Source of the DNA: Rhinopomastus cyanomelas
Lineage: Eukaryota > Chordata > Aves > Bucerotiformes > Rhinopomastidae
NCBI GenBank assembly: GCA_013400115.1
Contig: VXBP01000239.1
Location: 62,001-126,000 of the forward strand
Reading direction: 5' to 3'
Length of the DNA stretch: 64,000 bases
The translations under genes were made by a program, and so were the position numbers. The first letter of the stretch is position 1. Every line of letters starts with the position of its first letter. This document shows, in pieces, positions 21,650 through 33,171 of this stretch. Below the pieces are notes generated by a model. That model was not told the DNA's origin. It did no database searches and saw only the letters and a program-made list of their open reading frames with translations.

Positions 21650-23705
21650 CTGTAAAATTTTATGAGCATTAAATGGAAAAAAAAAAAAACAAACAAACCA
21701 AATGACCAAACATGTGTCTAGGGTTGGGCGCTCTTTGTTCTGCGAAACCTCACTGGGTACGCGGTCCTTAACCGTGCCCAGAAGATGTTCTGTAATGCGC
21801 TTGATATTTCATTAATAACGGAGACCTTGGACGTTTGGCCTGCTGAAGGGTGGGGAGAAAAAGTCTTGCCATTCGATGACCAGCAGCAAAAGATGCTAAA
21901 GTGAAGGGGGTTGTCTCTTCCTGTGTTTGCAAAAGCCACATGTGCTTCCTTTTGCACTAAAACTAGGGAAGAGCTAAAGCACGTGACTCAGAAAACGTAA
22001 CGAAGCGATGCTTGATCTCTTCCACACACACTTCTGTACTGCTCGGTACGTGACTTTTCCCTCCTCATTCCAGATAGGCTTCAGATAAATAAAATGTGGA
22101 CTCACCGTGTGCTCGAAATCACAGGTTCAGCACTGGAGGTCAAAGCACCTTTCTGCAGAAGATGTGTGGCTTGCTGTACATCTCCTGTACCCGAGACTTC
22201 TCTTAGGAAAACATTTTCACATCAAAACCCGTTAATTCAATGGGCATTGAATGGCTAAAACTGTTGAGTTCACTGAAAAACTTACTCCTTCAACGGCTGT
22301 GCAGTTGCCACAACAATTTAGGCTTCAAGCAATCAGGTTTTTATGGAAATGCCCATTCTTCTTGTATTTAGCAAACTTTCAAAACGATGTCAGCCTTTGG
22401 CAGAAAGGTCCAGGAGAGTGGTGGGGGTTGCTTTCTTTTTTTTCTTTTGAACTGCATTGCTGCCTCACTTTTCATATGCCATGGTATTATCTGAAAAAAA
22501 GAGAAAACCATTAAATTGTGCAAACCTGTCTGCTGCTTGTATCGTTCTCCTCTATTCACACGAACTCAGCAAAGGCTATCGAGCTAAGTGGCCAGTGGCC
22601 AGGGCGGGTAGACTTGCGCAACGGAAATACCGCTCCGTCAGGGAGACCACGGAGAGGCTCGGCCTCGCTGGGCAGCAGGATGGTCCTGCCCATCACATGT
22701 CTGCACAGACCTTAGGTGGGGACCCAGCCCCGAGGTTCGGGGGCTGCTGATGCACCACAGATGTTAAGTAACAGCACCAATTAGCTCGTGTTTGTATTGC
22801 CTCTGATTTTCCTCATTAGCAGACTTTCTTTTTTCCATTAAAGTGAGCTGGAAAGTTGCAGTCATTTTCTGAATCATTCGCCCCTGTTGATAACCTAATT
22901 GTTTTACATGAATGCTAATATTTCCCTCTCACACACATGTATCTATCAGCTAAATCAGCAGTAAACTCAACTCTTCGGGGACACATTTCTTTATCAATTA
23001 GCAAGGATTTATGCTCCAAAGCACCATTAACATTGGTGGGAGTGTGCTCTTCAGCATAAACAAGTGGCAGTAGGTCTGGTGGACTTCATTTCCTAAAGAA
23101 GCTTTTGAACCTTAGAGACTTCTTGTTACCTGAAGATGGTACTTCAGGGAGTGATGTCTCAGCCTTACCAGGCTGCTCGAGGGATGTCTCACCCGTAGGA
23201 TGCACATAAATTCTGGAGTTCTCAGCAAAAGGAACAGGGTTGGTTGGTTGGTTGGTTGGTTGGCTGGTGGGGAAGTGGGTTCACTTCTCATAGCTGATTT
23301 GTGCTGGTGTTTTCCCTTCTGAAAAAAACCTGCCTCAGAACACATGAGCCAGAATATTCAGCATCACCTCACATCCATCTGACCCATGGCTTGGAAAAAT
23401 TTCACTCAGCTCATCCATGTTGCCACAGGGAGACCACAAAGGTGTTGGAGGGAGGGATTTTGGAAAGAAGCAGGAGGACAACCAGGGATAGTCTTCTGGG
23501 AAATAAGGCAGTTCATTCATCAGCTTCCAGAACTTTTCACAGCTCCAAACCTTTGAGTAGTGAGTCAGAGGGGACCTCTACATCACCAAGTTTTATCTTT
23601 CACATGTAGGACAACGTAGTTTTCCCGTCCTCACCCCACGCTACATTATGTCAACAAATGCACAACCAAAACGTATAGGTCATAATCCAAAGCCACCAGG
23701 AGTTC
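21650..23705. other. Intergenic DNA just downstream of CELF2, no gene seen
   Basis: No exon, RNA gene or transposon is recognisable. The stretch 22760-23010 is repeat-free and rich in TAAT/ATTA motifs, and may be a conserved regulatory element. A short GGTT simple repeat lies at 23237-23265. Confidence 0.6.
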
Positions 23706-23833
23706 GTAGAATGATAGAACATTGCAGCTGGAAAAGACCTTTCAGATCGTTGAGTCCCGCCGTTCCCCTAACTGTCCCAAGCCCATGGCTAAACCATGTC
23801 CCTAAGGTCCAGGTCGACACAACTTTTAAACAT
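23706..23833 (-). mobile_element. Old CR1 LINE 3' end, interrupted by a younger CR1
   Basis: The text reads tagaatgatagaacattgca, then gaaaagacctttcagatcgt and tgagtcccgccgttcccc, which is a diverged CR1 tail in antisense. It stops where the 3' end of the next, much younger CR1 begins, so the young copy probably landed in it. Confidence 0.7.
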
Positions 23834-25083
23834 ATCATAGGATCATAGGATCACAGGATGTTAGGGGTTGGAAGGGACCCAAGAGATCATCGAGTCCAAA
23901 CCCCCTGCCGGAGCAGGACAAAACTATCTAACACAGATCACAGAGGAACGCATCCAGGTGGGCCTTGAAAGTCCCCAGAGAAGGAGACTCCACAACCTCC
24001 CTGGGGAGCCTGTTCCAGTGCTCTGTGACCCTCACAGTAAAGAAGTTCCCCCTTGTGTTGAGGCGGAACCTCCTCTGCTGCAACTTACACCCATTGCTCC
24101 TTGTCCTGTCACAGGGAGCAAGTGAAAAGAGCCTGTCCCCCCCCTCCTGGCCAGCCTTCAGGTACTTATAAACATTGATCAAATCTCCCCTGAGTCTTCT
24201 CTTCTCCAGACTAAAAAGCCCCAAGTCCCTCAGCCTCTCCTCATAAGCCATGCCCTCCTGTCCCCTAATCATCCTCGTAGCCCTCCACTGGACCCTCTCC
24301 AGTAGATCCTTGTCCCTCTTAAACTGGGGGGCCCAAAACTGAACACAGTACTCAAGATGAGGCCTCACCAGGGCAGAGTAGAGGGGGAGAAGAACTTCCC
24401 TCGATCTGCTGGACACACTCCTCCTAATACACCCCAGGATCCCATTGGCCTTCTTGGCCACCAGGGCACATTGCTGTGCCATGGTTAACCTGTTGTCCAC
24501 CAGGACCCCCAGGTCCCTCTCCACAGGACTGCTTTCCAGTAGATCACCTCCCAGCCTGTACTGGTGGAGTTTGTTATTCCTCCCCAGATGCAGGACTCTG
24601 CACTTGTCCCTGTTGAACCTCATCTGGTTTCTCTGTGCCCAGCCCTCCAGTCTGTCCAGGTCTCTCTGGATGGCAGCACAGCCCTCAGCCGTATCAGCCA
24701 AACCTCCCAGCTTGGTGTCGTCGGCAAACTTGCTGAGCAGACACTCTGTGCCCTCATCAATGTCATTGATGAAGATGTTGAACAAGACCGGTCCCAGCAC
24801 CGATCCCTGGGGGACACCACTAGTCACAGCTCTCCAGCTGGACCTGGCACCATTGATCACCACCCTCTGAACTCTATCCTGCAACCAGTTCCTAACCCAC
24901 CTCACTGTCTGCTCTTCCATCCCACACCTCCTCAGCTTGCTCACTAAAATTTCATGGGAGACAGTGTCAAAGGCCTTGCTAAGGTCAAGGTAGACCACAT
25001 CCACTGGTTTCCCTGAATCTAACCATTCAGTTACTGCATTATAGAATGCTATCAGGTTAGTCAAGCAGGACTTCCTCTTCATA
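23834..25083 (-). mobile_element. CR1 LINE, longest and best-preserved copy, 5'-truncated
   Basis: The 3' end is at the left (atcataggatcataggatca, a tandem 9-bp-like terminal repeat), followed by a standard CR1 tail and about 1.15 kb of open ORF2. The 5' truncation point is inside the reverse transcriptase fingers, just upstream of KSCLTNL. Its tail differs from the copies elsewhere in the window, so it is a separate, recently active subfamily. Confidence 0.95.
23928..25082 (-). pseudogene. CR1 ORF2 fragment: reverse transcriptase palm, thumb and C-terminus
   Basis: A 384-codon frame without interruption covers the C-terminal part of CR1 ORF2p, the protein that nicks target DNA and reverse-transcribes CR1 RNA. 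Motif A is YLDLSKAFD (residues 31-39, catalytic D33). Motif B has PQGS (91-94). Motif C is FADD (119-122), with both aspartates present. The thumb and C-terminal conserved region follow, with RDLGVLVD, then LPLYSALVRPHLEYC and VTEHWNRLP, and the frame ends at a TAG. The endonuclease domain and the N-terminal fingers are missing, and the initiating ATG is fortuitous, so it cannot be an autonomous element. The intact frame means a recent insertion. Confidence 0.93.
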
Positions 25084-25187
25084 AATCACCATTTGCCACC
25101 CACAGGTAGATCACTATTTGGCAGCCACCCAGGGGTGGATCACTATTTGGCAGCCACCCACAGGTAGATCACTATTTGGCACCCACA
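25084..25187. repeat. 29-bp minisatellite, about 3.6 copies
   Basis: Units of the form atcactatttggcagccacc plus a 9-bp variable end repeat with small differences. The array lies exactly between the 5' end of the long CR1 (25083) and the next CR1 fragment. Confidence 0.85.
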
Positions 25188-25660
25188 TCACTAGATGACA
25201 CTGAGAAGAGCCTGGGTCAATCCTCCTGACACCCACCCTTCACATGTTTATAGACATTAATGAGGTCACCCCTCAGTCTCCTCTTCTTCAAGCTTAAAAG
25301 ACCCAGCTCTCTCAGCCTTTCCTCATCAGGGAGATGTTCCACTTACCTCATAATCTCTGTGGCTCTGTGCTGGACTTCCTCCAGCAGTTCTGTGTCCTTC
25401 TGGAACTAAGTGGCCCAGAACTGGACACAAGACTCCACGTGTGGTCTCACCAGGGCAGAGTAGAGGGGGAGGAGAACCTCTCTTGATCTGCTAACCACCC
25501 CTTCCGATCTACCCCAGGATGCCATTGGCCTTCTTGGCCTCAAGGGCCCATTGCTGGCTCATGGTCATCCTGCTGTCCACCAGGATGCCCACGTCCCTTT
25601 CTCCTACACTGCTCTCCAACAGGTCAGTGTCCAACCCTTTGGGGTTGCTGCTTCAGTATG
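25188..25660 (-). mobile_element. CR1 LINE internal fragment lacking its 3' tail
   Basis: In antisense it covers ORF2 from the LVDSRMTMSQQWALEAKKANG region to the DRTR.. region (ctagatgacactgagaagag). The tail is absent, so the fragment was cut at its 3' side, probably where the minisatellite begins. Stop codons are present. Confidence 0.88.
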
Positions 25661-25771
25661 TTTCACCCTCACAGTTATGTTCCTCTCAGGTCCCTGCTTG
25701 CCTGCTCTTAGGCTTGAAAGTTGCCCACAACCATACCAAGAGCATTTTTATATAAGTCCTATTTTCCCAAC

Positions 25772-25955
25772 ATTATCAGCAGTTCTAACATTTGCTTCCA
25801 AGTCATCAGTGAAAATATTCAATAGCAGTCAAACCTATCACTGATCCCTGCAGAACCCCTCGAAAAAATACTCTCCGACAGCGCTTCCCCTTTGACAGCT
25901 GCTTTGTTGACACGTCAGCCAGTCCTTAATCCTTTCTCTGTGCCTCGTATTGATA
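25772..25955 (-). mobile_element. Possible old CR1-type reverse transcriptase relic
   Basis: The phrase atcactgatccctgcagaac matches, in antisense, the CR1 region encoding GSVLGPVLF (compare the same place in the long copy near 24800). The rest is highly diverged. Confidence 0.4.
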
Positions 25956-26349
25956 GGATAAATGCTAATTTTTTAATCAGGAGCTGCTGCACTGTCAGAC
26001 GTACAAAAGTCAGAGCATATTCCGTCTTCGCAATTACTTTTATCAGCCCAAACCTACAATCACATCAAAGAACGAAGTCGAGTTTGACAACCTTTCTTCC
26101 CTAAAAAACATGTTGATTGGCATTAATTGTTTACCTCTTCTTTAATGCCTTTCACCCCTTTGTACCCCTATCAGTGCTGCCAAAGTAATGTCAGACTAGC
26201 CTGCCATGAGCTGGGTCATACAGCTCCTCTTTTGTAGGTGCATGAGAACAGCGCATTCCCCATCGTGTGCAATGCTGTTGCCACACTCAACACGAGTCCT
26301 AAAGGTTTGTGTTGATGGATCAGAGCTCTCCTGTGCCGCCCAGGCTACC

Positions 26350-26602
26350 TAGGGTTAACCTGCTTGGACCCCCAGGTCTCTTTCTCTTACACTGCTCTCC
26401 AACAGGTCAGTCCCCAGCCTATACTGGTACCTGGGGTTGTTCTTGCCCAGATGCAAGAGCCTACACTTACCCTTGTTATACTTCATTGAATTTCTCTCTG
26501 CCCAGCTCTCCAGCCTGTCCAGGTCTCACTGAGTGGCACCACAGCCTGCAGGGGTATCACTGACACCACCCAACTCTGTGTCATCCGCAAACTTGCTGAC
26601 AG
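26350..26602 (-). mobile_element. CR1 LINE internal ORF2 fragment
   Basis: In antisense it spans ORF2 from the FADDTE/KL region to the LGVLVD region (gttaacctgcttggaccccc ... tgtcatccgcaaacttgctg). It is truncated on both sides and diverged. Confidence 0.85.
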
Positions 26603-29600
26603 TGCACAATATAGTTGTTGGCAGAGCTGACAATATAGTGGCCAGCCATGGGGCAATGCAATTGATTAACAAGTCAGAAGGAAGCGTGGCTGAAGAAAAA
26701 GCACTTTTTCATTCAGTCAGCCTCCTCTGAGTAGAGACAGTCGCTCCCTGATGCACATGAGCTGAAACCCTGCAGCTCTGCTTGAGACAGTGGAGAAAAG
26801 CCAGCACCATCTAGGGAGTGGGAAGTACCTGGATGCACAGGATCTATTACAGAAGAGAGATATTTGGAATCAGAAGGCACCTGATCTAGTCAAACGACCT
26901 GACACCATGTTAGTGAGGATAAAGCTGGATCAGCAGCAGCAATAACACAGGAAGGTGATGTGCTGTTCTATTGACACCAGTGCTTTTGGGCCACAGTGCT
27001 TCCTGCCATACAGACTCTGGATGGTGTCTGTTGGGCATGGACCACAGAGGTGCTGGGACAGCCATGTATCTGTTCAGGAAAGTCAGCCACAGCCCAGTAC
27101 TGCTCAAACTGGGCACACACCAGTGCTTAACCTCATAGACATCAGGGTGACACCAGTGCATCTGAAGAGCTTCTCACTAAAGCAGGATGCCTAGGACCAG
27201 GGAGTGAAGGAGCTCTCTGAATGTGTTGCTGACTTCCCACTAGCTGCAAGATCTTTCCAGATCCCTTCCAATCCCTAATGTTCTGTGATTCTGGTTTTAG
27301 TAGAGACACCAATTATTGCCCCCAGTGCCCACGGATGCCCTGCCACGTTGTTCTCTACCAGATACCTCACAGTTAGAGACTCATCACCCTCAGAGCACAC
27401 CCTGGGAGGCAGGTCAGGGGTTTCTGCTCACCACCACACCCTTGGGCAATACTTTCACTAGTCAAAACAGCTTCACTGGTCAAAGCTCCTAGTGCTTGAG
27501 AATGCCCACAGTCACAGCAAAGCCAAAGCTAGGGATGCAGCTCTACCAGGACGGCAAAGATCCTTCTGCTTATAGACAGGAATCCATCCACCCCTACTTT
27601 TTGTTAACCAGGTGTCAGTCTGCTGTCAGCAGCCAAAGACAGTCTTCCTTTCCACAGGGACAAGAACAACTTGTGGCACAAGGCTCAGAGCCTCCTGTTC
27701 TCCCAACTTCATCCCAGCCCCATTTTTGCAGCTCACCTTTGTGCTCCCACTCTCAGCAGTGGGTAGAGTGAGGGAAATTAACATCAGCATCACGCAGTGA
27801 CGAACTGAGAACATGCTGACTATCAAGGTGCGAAGGCTTTTACTAGCACGTGCGCAGGGACAGGAAGGGGTCATGAAGGGTCATTTGTCCTCCCCTCCCT
27901 TGTTTTTTGCAAACACCATCTGGTCATCTTCATGAGCCTTACACAGTCAAGTGCCCTGCACACAGCACGGAGATTGGAGTCTATGGACCTCTAAGGCACC
28001 TTCTTTCGTGGCCGGTGATGGTCGCGTACGAGACAGCTCATTTGTGTCAAAATATATGTCTCAAATAAAAGGATACTCCAGCACTGCCCCATCCTGGTCC
28101 TTGTGCCTCCCTTTTAGTGCTCCTGCTGCCTCACAAACGAGTTATAGCTGAGTCCAACTTGTAAGCAGCAGCGGCGGGGCTGTGAGGTGGACAGGGGGGT
28201 GAAAGCGTTTTCACGGCTCCTGAAATTGTTCCCGTGCTTTGCTTATGCCACAGCCTGGCTGTTTCCATCTTCAGCACCCCGGCAGAACGGCTCATCCCTT
28301 GGTCAGAATGCAAGTTCTTTGCCATAAATCAGCTCCATGTGCCTGGTGCAGGAGCAGATGCCAGCCATAAATTTACTCCCAGTGGAGCAGAGCTCCTGGA
28401 TGAGAGGCCACTTGCCCAGGTGTGAATAAATAAAAGATGCACAACTCAGAGAAACGACATCAACCAGCTGGATTGCAGCTCTGCATGGAGGACAAACGGG
28501 CTTAACAGGAGCCATTCAGATGCCCCCTTCTCCTCCAGCCTCATTCTCTTTATCTCATTTAACCTCCCTCTTCTCTACTAGCAGCTGGCCATCTTGCTGA
28601 CCGCCCTCTTCCTCGGCCCAGTAGATGAAAGTTTCCTGCCTGCACATCCCAGAGCTGTGGAGTCCAGCCCAGGGGACAGGTGCCAAGCTGTGTGGCAGCT
28701 TGCTGCTGGTCCGACCAGAGCCTGCCAGAGTTCATGCTGCCAGATGACCAGCAAGACCGGCCTTGGGACACTGGGCAGGCTCAGGCACTGGTGCTGTTGA
28801 ACTCGCCTGAGTGGACTATGTTTGTCCCATCCAGATTGCCAGCACGACGTTTTTCTGATGACAGGCTCCTTTGTGGGAAACGTCGTTTTTCTTGCAGCTC
28901 AGCACTTTGCTGGCTGGTGCATCAGCAGAGTCAAGGACGACGACAAGGACAAAGGCAGTCTGGTTCCTCTCCTCCTCTGAGTAGCAGTTGCAGTGCACCA
29001 GAGTGGCTGAAAGCAGTGCTACAAAATGCCAAATCCAGTGGGGGGGCTTGGAACCCCCTTCGTGCGATGCTTTCTGTAAGGGAAATGCATCTTCTTGCAA
29101 ATGCAGAGGGGTCTGTGCAGGTGGGAGTGTTTTACACTTCCTGCTCACGGTGAAGAAGAAATGCCTTTTGACACGGGTCAGCAGAAGCTCCGTGCAGGTT
29201 GTCAGGCCACCCCTGAAGTTCAGACTCGTGTAGTTTGGGTCAGATGCTTCTCAAATGGTAACCACTGCCTCCCAATGTTTTTCCTCTGTGACCTCATGGC
29301 TTGTAATGACGCTGGATGAACTCGGCGAGGCACAGACAAACGAGGATGAGAGAACTGATTCTTCAGGTGGTTGAGAAGTCTCTTGAATAAAGAAGCTAGA
29401 AGCAATGTCATCAGAAAAACACCTACCTCTTTCTTCTGGGATTCTCACCCTTTTGTTCCACACTTCAAGCTCATCCGAGGAGATGTGTGGCATCCTCTGC
29501 AGGAGATACAGACTTTGCTAACCACATCTTTTCTTTTAGAGGTTCCATGTAGCTATAGGCTGATAGTAACTGTACCAGAGCCCAGCAGTGATAAAGAAAA

Positions 29601-29723
29601 TGTGACCCCTGGGCTTGTTTGCTTTCTGGGAAATTGGATAACCTCTTAATAAAGACTTTCTGGTGGCAGTTTTTACAGCAGACATTTAATACTGCATGTG
29701 CTTAGCTCCTACAGTCATCCCTC
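26603..29723. other. Intergenic, no gene seen, one tiny CR1 tail
   Basis: Nothing coding is convincing in this 3.1 kb. A CR1 terminal piece of about 45 bp (atctttccagatcccttcca ... gttctgtgattct, 27250-27293, + strand) is the only clear repeat. Open frames around 28680-29150 overlap on opposite strands and have no family features. Confidence 0.6.
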
Positions 29724-29824
29724 ATGTTCCCGTGTGACTTGGTCTGGGTGATCCTGCTGTGGCAGGGGAATTGGACTAGATGATCTTTAGAGGTCCCTTC
29801 CAATCCCTAATGTTCTGTGATTCT
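29724..29824 (+). mobile_element. Short CR1 LINE 3' end
   Basis: Only the last codons (MFPCDLV) and the tail (ttggactagatgatctttag ... gttctgtgattct) are present. Confidence 0.88.
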
Positions 29825-29950
29825 CATTATGGTGACACTCTCAGATTATTATTTTGATCAGTAGTAGACTACTTTATCAAAAATCCCACTTGTGCCCAAT
29901 TTGGAAGGGGAGATCTTCTCAGTGAGGCTACTTCTACCAGAGACTTTTTC

Positions 29951-30152
29951 ACAGAATCACAGAGCATCAGGGATTGGAAGGGACCTCGGAAGATCATCTA
30001 GTCCAGTCCCCCTGCCAGAGCAGGATCACCTAGATGAAGTCACACAGGAACATGTCCAGGTAAGCATCTCCAGAGAATCATAGAATCATTAGGGATTGGA
30101 AGGGACCTCAGAAGATCATCTAGTCCAATCCCCCTGACACAGCAGGATCACC
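29951..30152 (-). mobile_element. Two CR1 LINE 3' ends, tandem, antisense
   Basis: The first (29951-30074) ends within the catgtccaggtaagcatctc region. The second starts at once (aatcatagaatcattaggga, 30075) and is truncated after aggatcacc at 30152. Both point the same way, so this is another tail-to-tail insertion. Confidence 0.85.
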
Positions 30153-30585
30153 GGAGACTCAATGTACAGGACTAAAAAAATCAGCACTGAGGTTATAATT
30201 ATTTATGGCATAAAACACCAAAATATAAAAAACTAATGAGACAACAATATATTTTTTACCACAAAGACCAGTAGGTCGATGAAGAAGTGAAAACATTTCC
30301 CATTCTATAAAATAGCTAAATTAATTCAAGAGATGATAGAGAACAGGATCCTGAGGTGGTGGTCTGGCAGCCAGCCATGGAACAGGAGACACGGTGACGC
30401 TATTAAATAATGACTCTTGTAGTGTCACCAGCTACAAGACAGACATGAAGAACGTTTTTTTAAGAGAGAAATTAGATTCAATGTTTTATCTGAAATGGAA
30501 CTTTCAGCAATGGCTCTTAGAGGTTGCACCTGACACTAACCTGCCATGCAAGAAGCCAATGTCTCCAGAGAAGGAGACTCCAGTC

Positions 30586-30890
30586 TTAAAGATCTTTTCC
30601 AACCTAAATGACTCTATGGTTCTGTATAGCTGGACATATTAATCAGCCTGGAGGAAGTTCAAGGGAGATCTTACAGCAGCCTTCTGGTACTTCAAGGGGA
30701 CATACAGGAACTTTCTGAGGGAGTGCAGTGGCAGGATTAGGTGTAACAGGTTTAAACTGAAGGAGGGTAGATTTAGATTAAATCTTAGACAGAAACTCTT
30801 TACTGTGAGGGTTGGTGAGACACTGGCACGGTTTGCCCAGAGAGGTTGTGCATGTCCCACAACCTCTGGAAGTGTTCAAGGTCAGGCTTC
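30586..30890 (+). mobile_element. Old CR1 tail followed by another old CR1 ORF2 fragment
   Basis: The 30586-30625 piece is a degenerate tail (ttaaagatcttttccaacct ... ctctatggttct). The 30643-30890 piece contains the region ggtttaaactgaaggagggt and gaaactctttactgtgaggg, the CR1 segment encoding RRFRLDIRRxFFTVR. At its end agaggttgtg and cacaacctct form a 10-bp inverted repeat. An isolated terminal sequence (ccctaatgattctatgactc) lies at 30992-31012. Confidence 0.65.
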
Positions 30891-31298
30891 TCCACCTTTT
30901 GGCTATGATGAGGTGTGTTGTGTTGTGTAGCACCGGGGCTTGCTCTCTGTTTCGAGTCACCCTTTAACTTGTGAGCACAGCGCGGATGCCAGTCCCTAAT
31001 GATTCTATGACTCTACGAATAGTCTGATCCCATGTGGAGATTTTGCCGATGCTCATGTATGTAGTCTCCTCAATAAACACCCCAGCAGCCACTGCACATT
31101 CAGTGACGATATTTGGGGTAAGAAGTGATAGGAAAATGCAAATTTAACCTTCACTTTGCCATTAAGAAAGGTGATTAAGATCACAAGGGTGATTATGATG
31201 CAACACTCAGATGTGTGACAAATCTTAAGAGTTCGCACAGAATCATTTTGAAATATAAAGTAAAAGCTCAGCAGCCTCTGGCTGCAAAGTGAGTCTCC

Positions 31299-31535
31299 AC
31301 AGAATCATTCAGGTGGGAAAAGACACTTAGGATCGTTGAGTCCAACCAGCAACTCTACTCTGCAAGTTCACCCCTAGACTAGATCCCCCAACACTACATC
31401 TAAGCATCTTTTAAACTCATCCAGGGATGGTGACGCAACGAGCACCCCGCGCAGCCCATTCCAGAGCCTGACCACTCAGGGAAGAATTTTTCCCATTGTT
31501 TTTAGGAATTTAGCTCTTCGCTGCAGAAATGTCAT
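31299..31535 (-). mobile_element. Old CR1 LINE 3' end
   Basis: The antisense tail (acagaatcattcaggtggga, then ggatcgttgagtccaacc) continues into the ORF2 C-terminal region (ctcatccagggatgg, cccattccagagcctgacca). This matches a diverged subfamily also represented at 23706-23833. Confidence 0.75.
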
Positions 31536-32754
31536 TTAGGGGAGAAAACAGATCGCGTGCTTTAGGTTAATTGGTAAATTACAGAATTCCATCCATTTTC
31601 TGTGATTTAGGTAAAACAGCCACACCATTACGTTCCCATGAACTGGGTGGTCGCTAACTGATCCTGGCATCGTCCCTCTGTTGTCACTCTCGTTACACAC
31701 ACAAATGTGGGAGCCATTTCACTCAAGTCAGGCGGGAACAGACCTCCTGAAGCCTGAATTACTCCAGCCTCTGGGCTGGCACCGTTTGAAGTTTCTCTTA
31801 GGCACGGACAGTGCGGGTGAGATCAGGACCAAGGTTCACCAGTTCAAACTCACCGCCCGTGGGTTCGTGGGGCTCTGACTGCAGAGTGCACACACACACA
31901 CATACACATGCGATGAGGGAAGAAAGCAGAATCCCTCATAATTAATCACCCTTTCCAAATCCCACCTAACCCCACTGAGTTAGAGTGACTCAGACCCTTC
32001 CACCAACTACCAACTGTTGGGTTTCCCTCAACTATCACACTGCTTGGAACTCCTGCCAACACATGATCTTCACCTCTCTCTGATCTGCTTCTCCTGAGGT
32101 GAGGACTGCCTGATATCCCTGGGCAGAAGCTGTCTTCACACCTTTAGGATTATAAAGAGCTGGCAGTGATCACAGATTCCCACAAACATAGGTCGAGGAA
32201 GCAAGGAAAGTGTTTTACACCACTTTTACCACAGAGGATGCTGACATTCACAGGTAAAGACTCAAGGAAGGGGGTTGGCAGCACAAGGAGGAGGTTTCTC
32301 ATCACTTTTAATTCCTCCCAGAGGATATTAGCTGCACATTGATGCCAAACAATATTGTGCGTGTTCTTTAGTTTGGCACAAAACCTCCTGCCTTGCTCTT
32401 TATCTGATCTCCTGGACAGATCAGTTGATTCATATTCTAAATCCTCAGCTGAAATTTCTCAGTGTACCAGGAAGAAGAGAAAAGCTTCTGCCTGTCCCAG
32501 TGGTTTCAGATTCTTTTCCTCTCATTTAATTAGTTTTTCCAGTAGTTAATGACTCTCTCTGTTTTTCACTGTGGGTTATGACAGTCTCCTTTATAAAAGC
32601 TCTTGGAAGGCATCAAGGAGAAGAGAAGGCCTGGCCACTTTAACTCTCAACACCTTATTTACACATCCCCCAAGTGCGTCACTCCCAGGCTAAATGTGGT
32701 GCCAAACCAACAGCAGCACAGGGCAACCAAGCCAAAGCTTTTCTTTTGAGGAAA
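31536..32754. other. Intergenic, no gene or repeat recognised
   Basis: Only a short CA-type simple repeat near 31889-31907 stands out. Confidence 0.5.
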
Positions 32755-33171
32755 TGGAACATCTCCCTGATGAGGGAAGGCTGAGGGAGCTGGGTCACTT
32801 GAGCTTGGAAAAAAAGAAAGCTGAGGGGTGACCTCATTAATGTCTATAAATATGTGAAGGACGGGTGTCAGGAAGATGGAGCCAGGCTCTGCTCAGTGTC
32901 TTCTAATGACAGGACAAGGGGCACTGGATATAAGCTGGAACATAGGAGGTTCCATATAAATATGAGAAGGAACTTCTTCTCAGTCAGGTTGACAGAGCAC
33001 TGGGAGAGGCTGCTCAGGGAGGTTGTGGAGTCTCCTTCTGTGGAGATGTTTAAAACCCACCTGGACGTGTTCCAGTGTGACTTGGTCTAGGTGATCCTGC
33101 TGTGGCAGGGGGATTGGACTGGATGAGCTTTCAAGGTCCCTTCCAATCCCTAATGTATTGTGATTCTGTGA
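32755..33171 (+). mobile_element. CR1 LINE 3' fragment
   Basis: The copy runs from the EHLPDEGRLRELGHLSLEKK region through SSNDRTRGTGYKLEHRRFHI and VTEHWERLLREVVESPS to a tail ending gtattgtgattctgtga. It is well preserved, with one frameshift near EKKKAEG. Confidence 0.9.

Noticed and set aside
23928..25082. A host gene encoding a reverse transcriptase-like protein
   Set aside because: The flanks are a typical CR1 tail and a random 5' truncation, so it is a transposon fragment.
28680..29153. 157-codon frame as a gene
   Set aside because: Antisense frames of similar length overlap it and no domain is visible.
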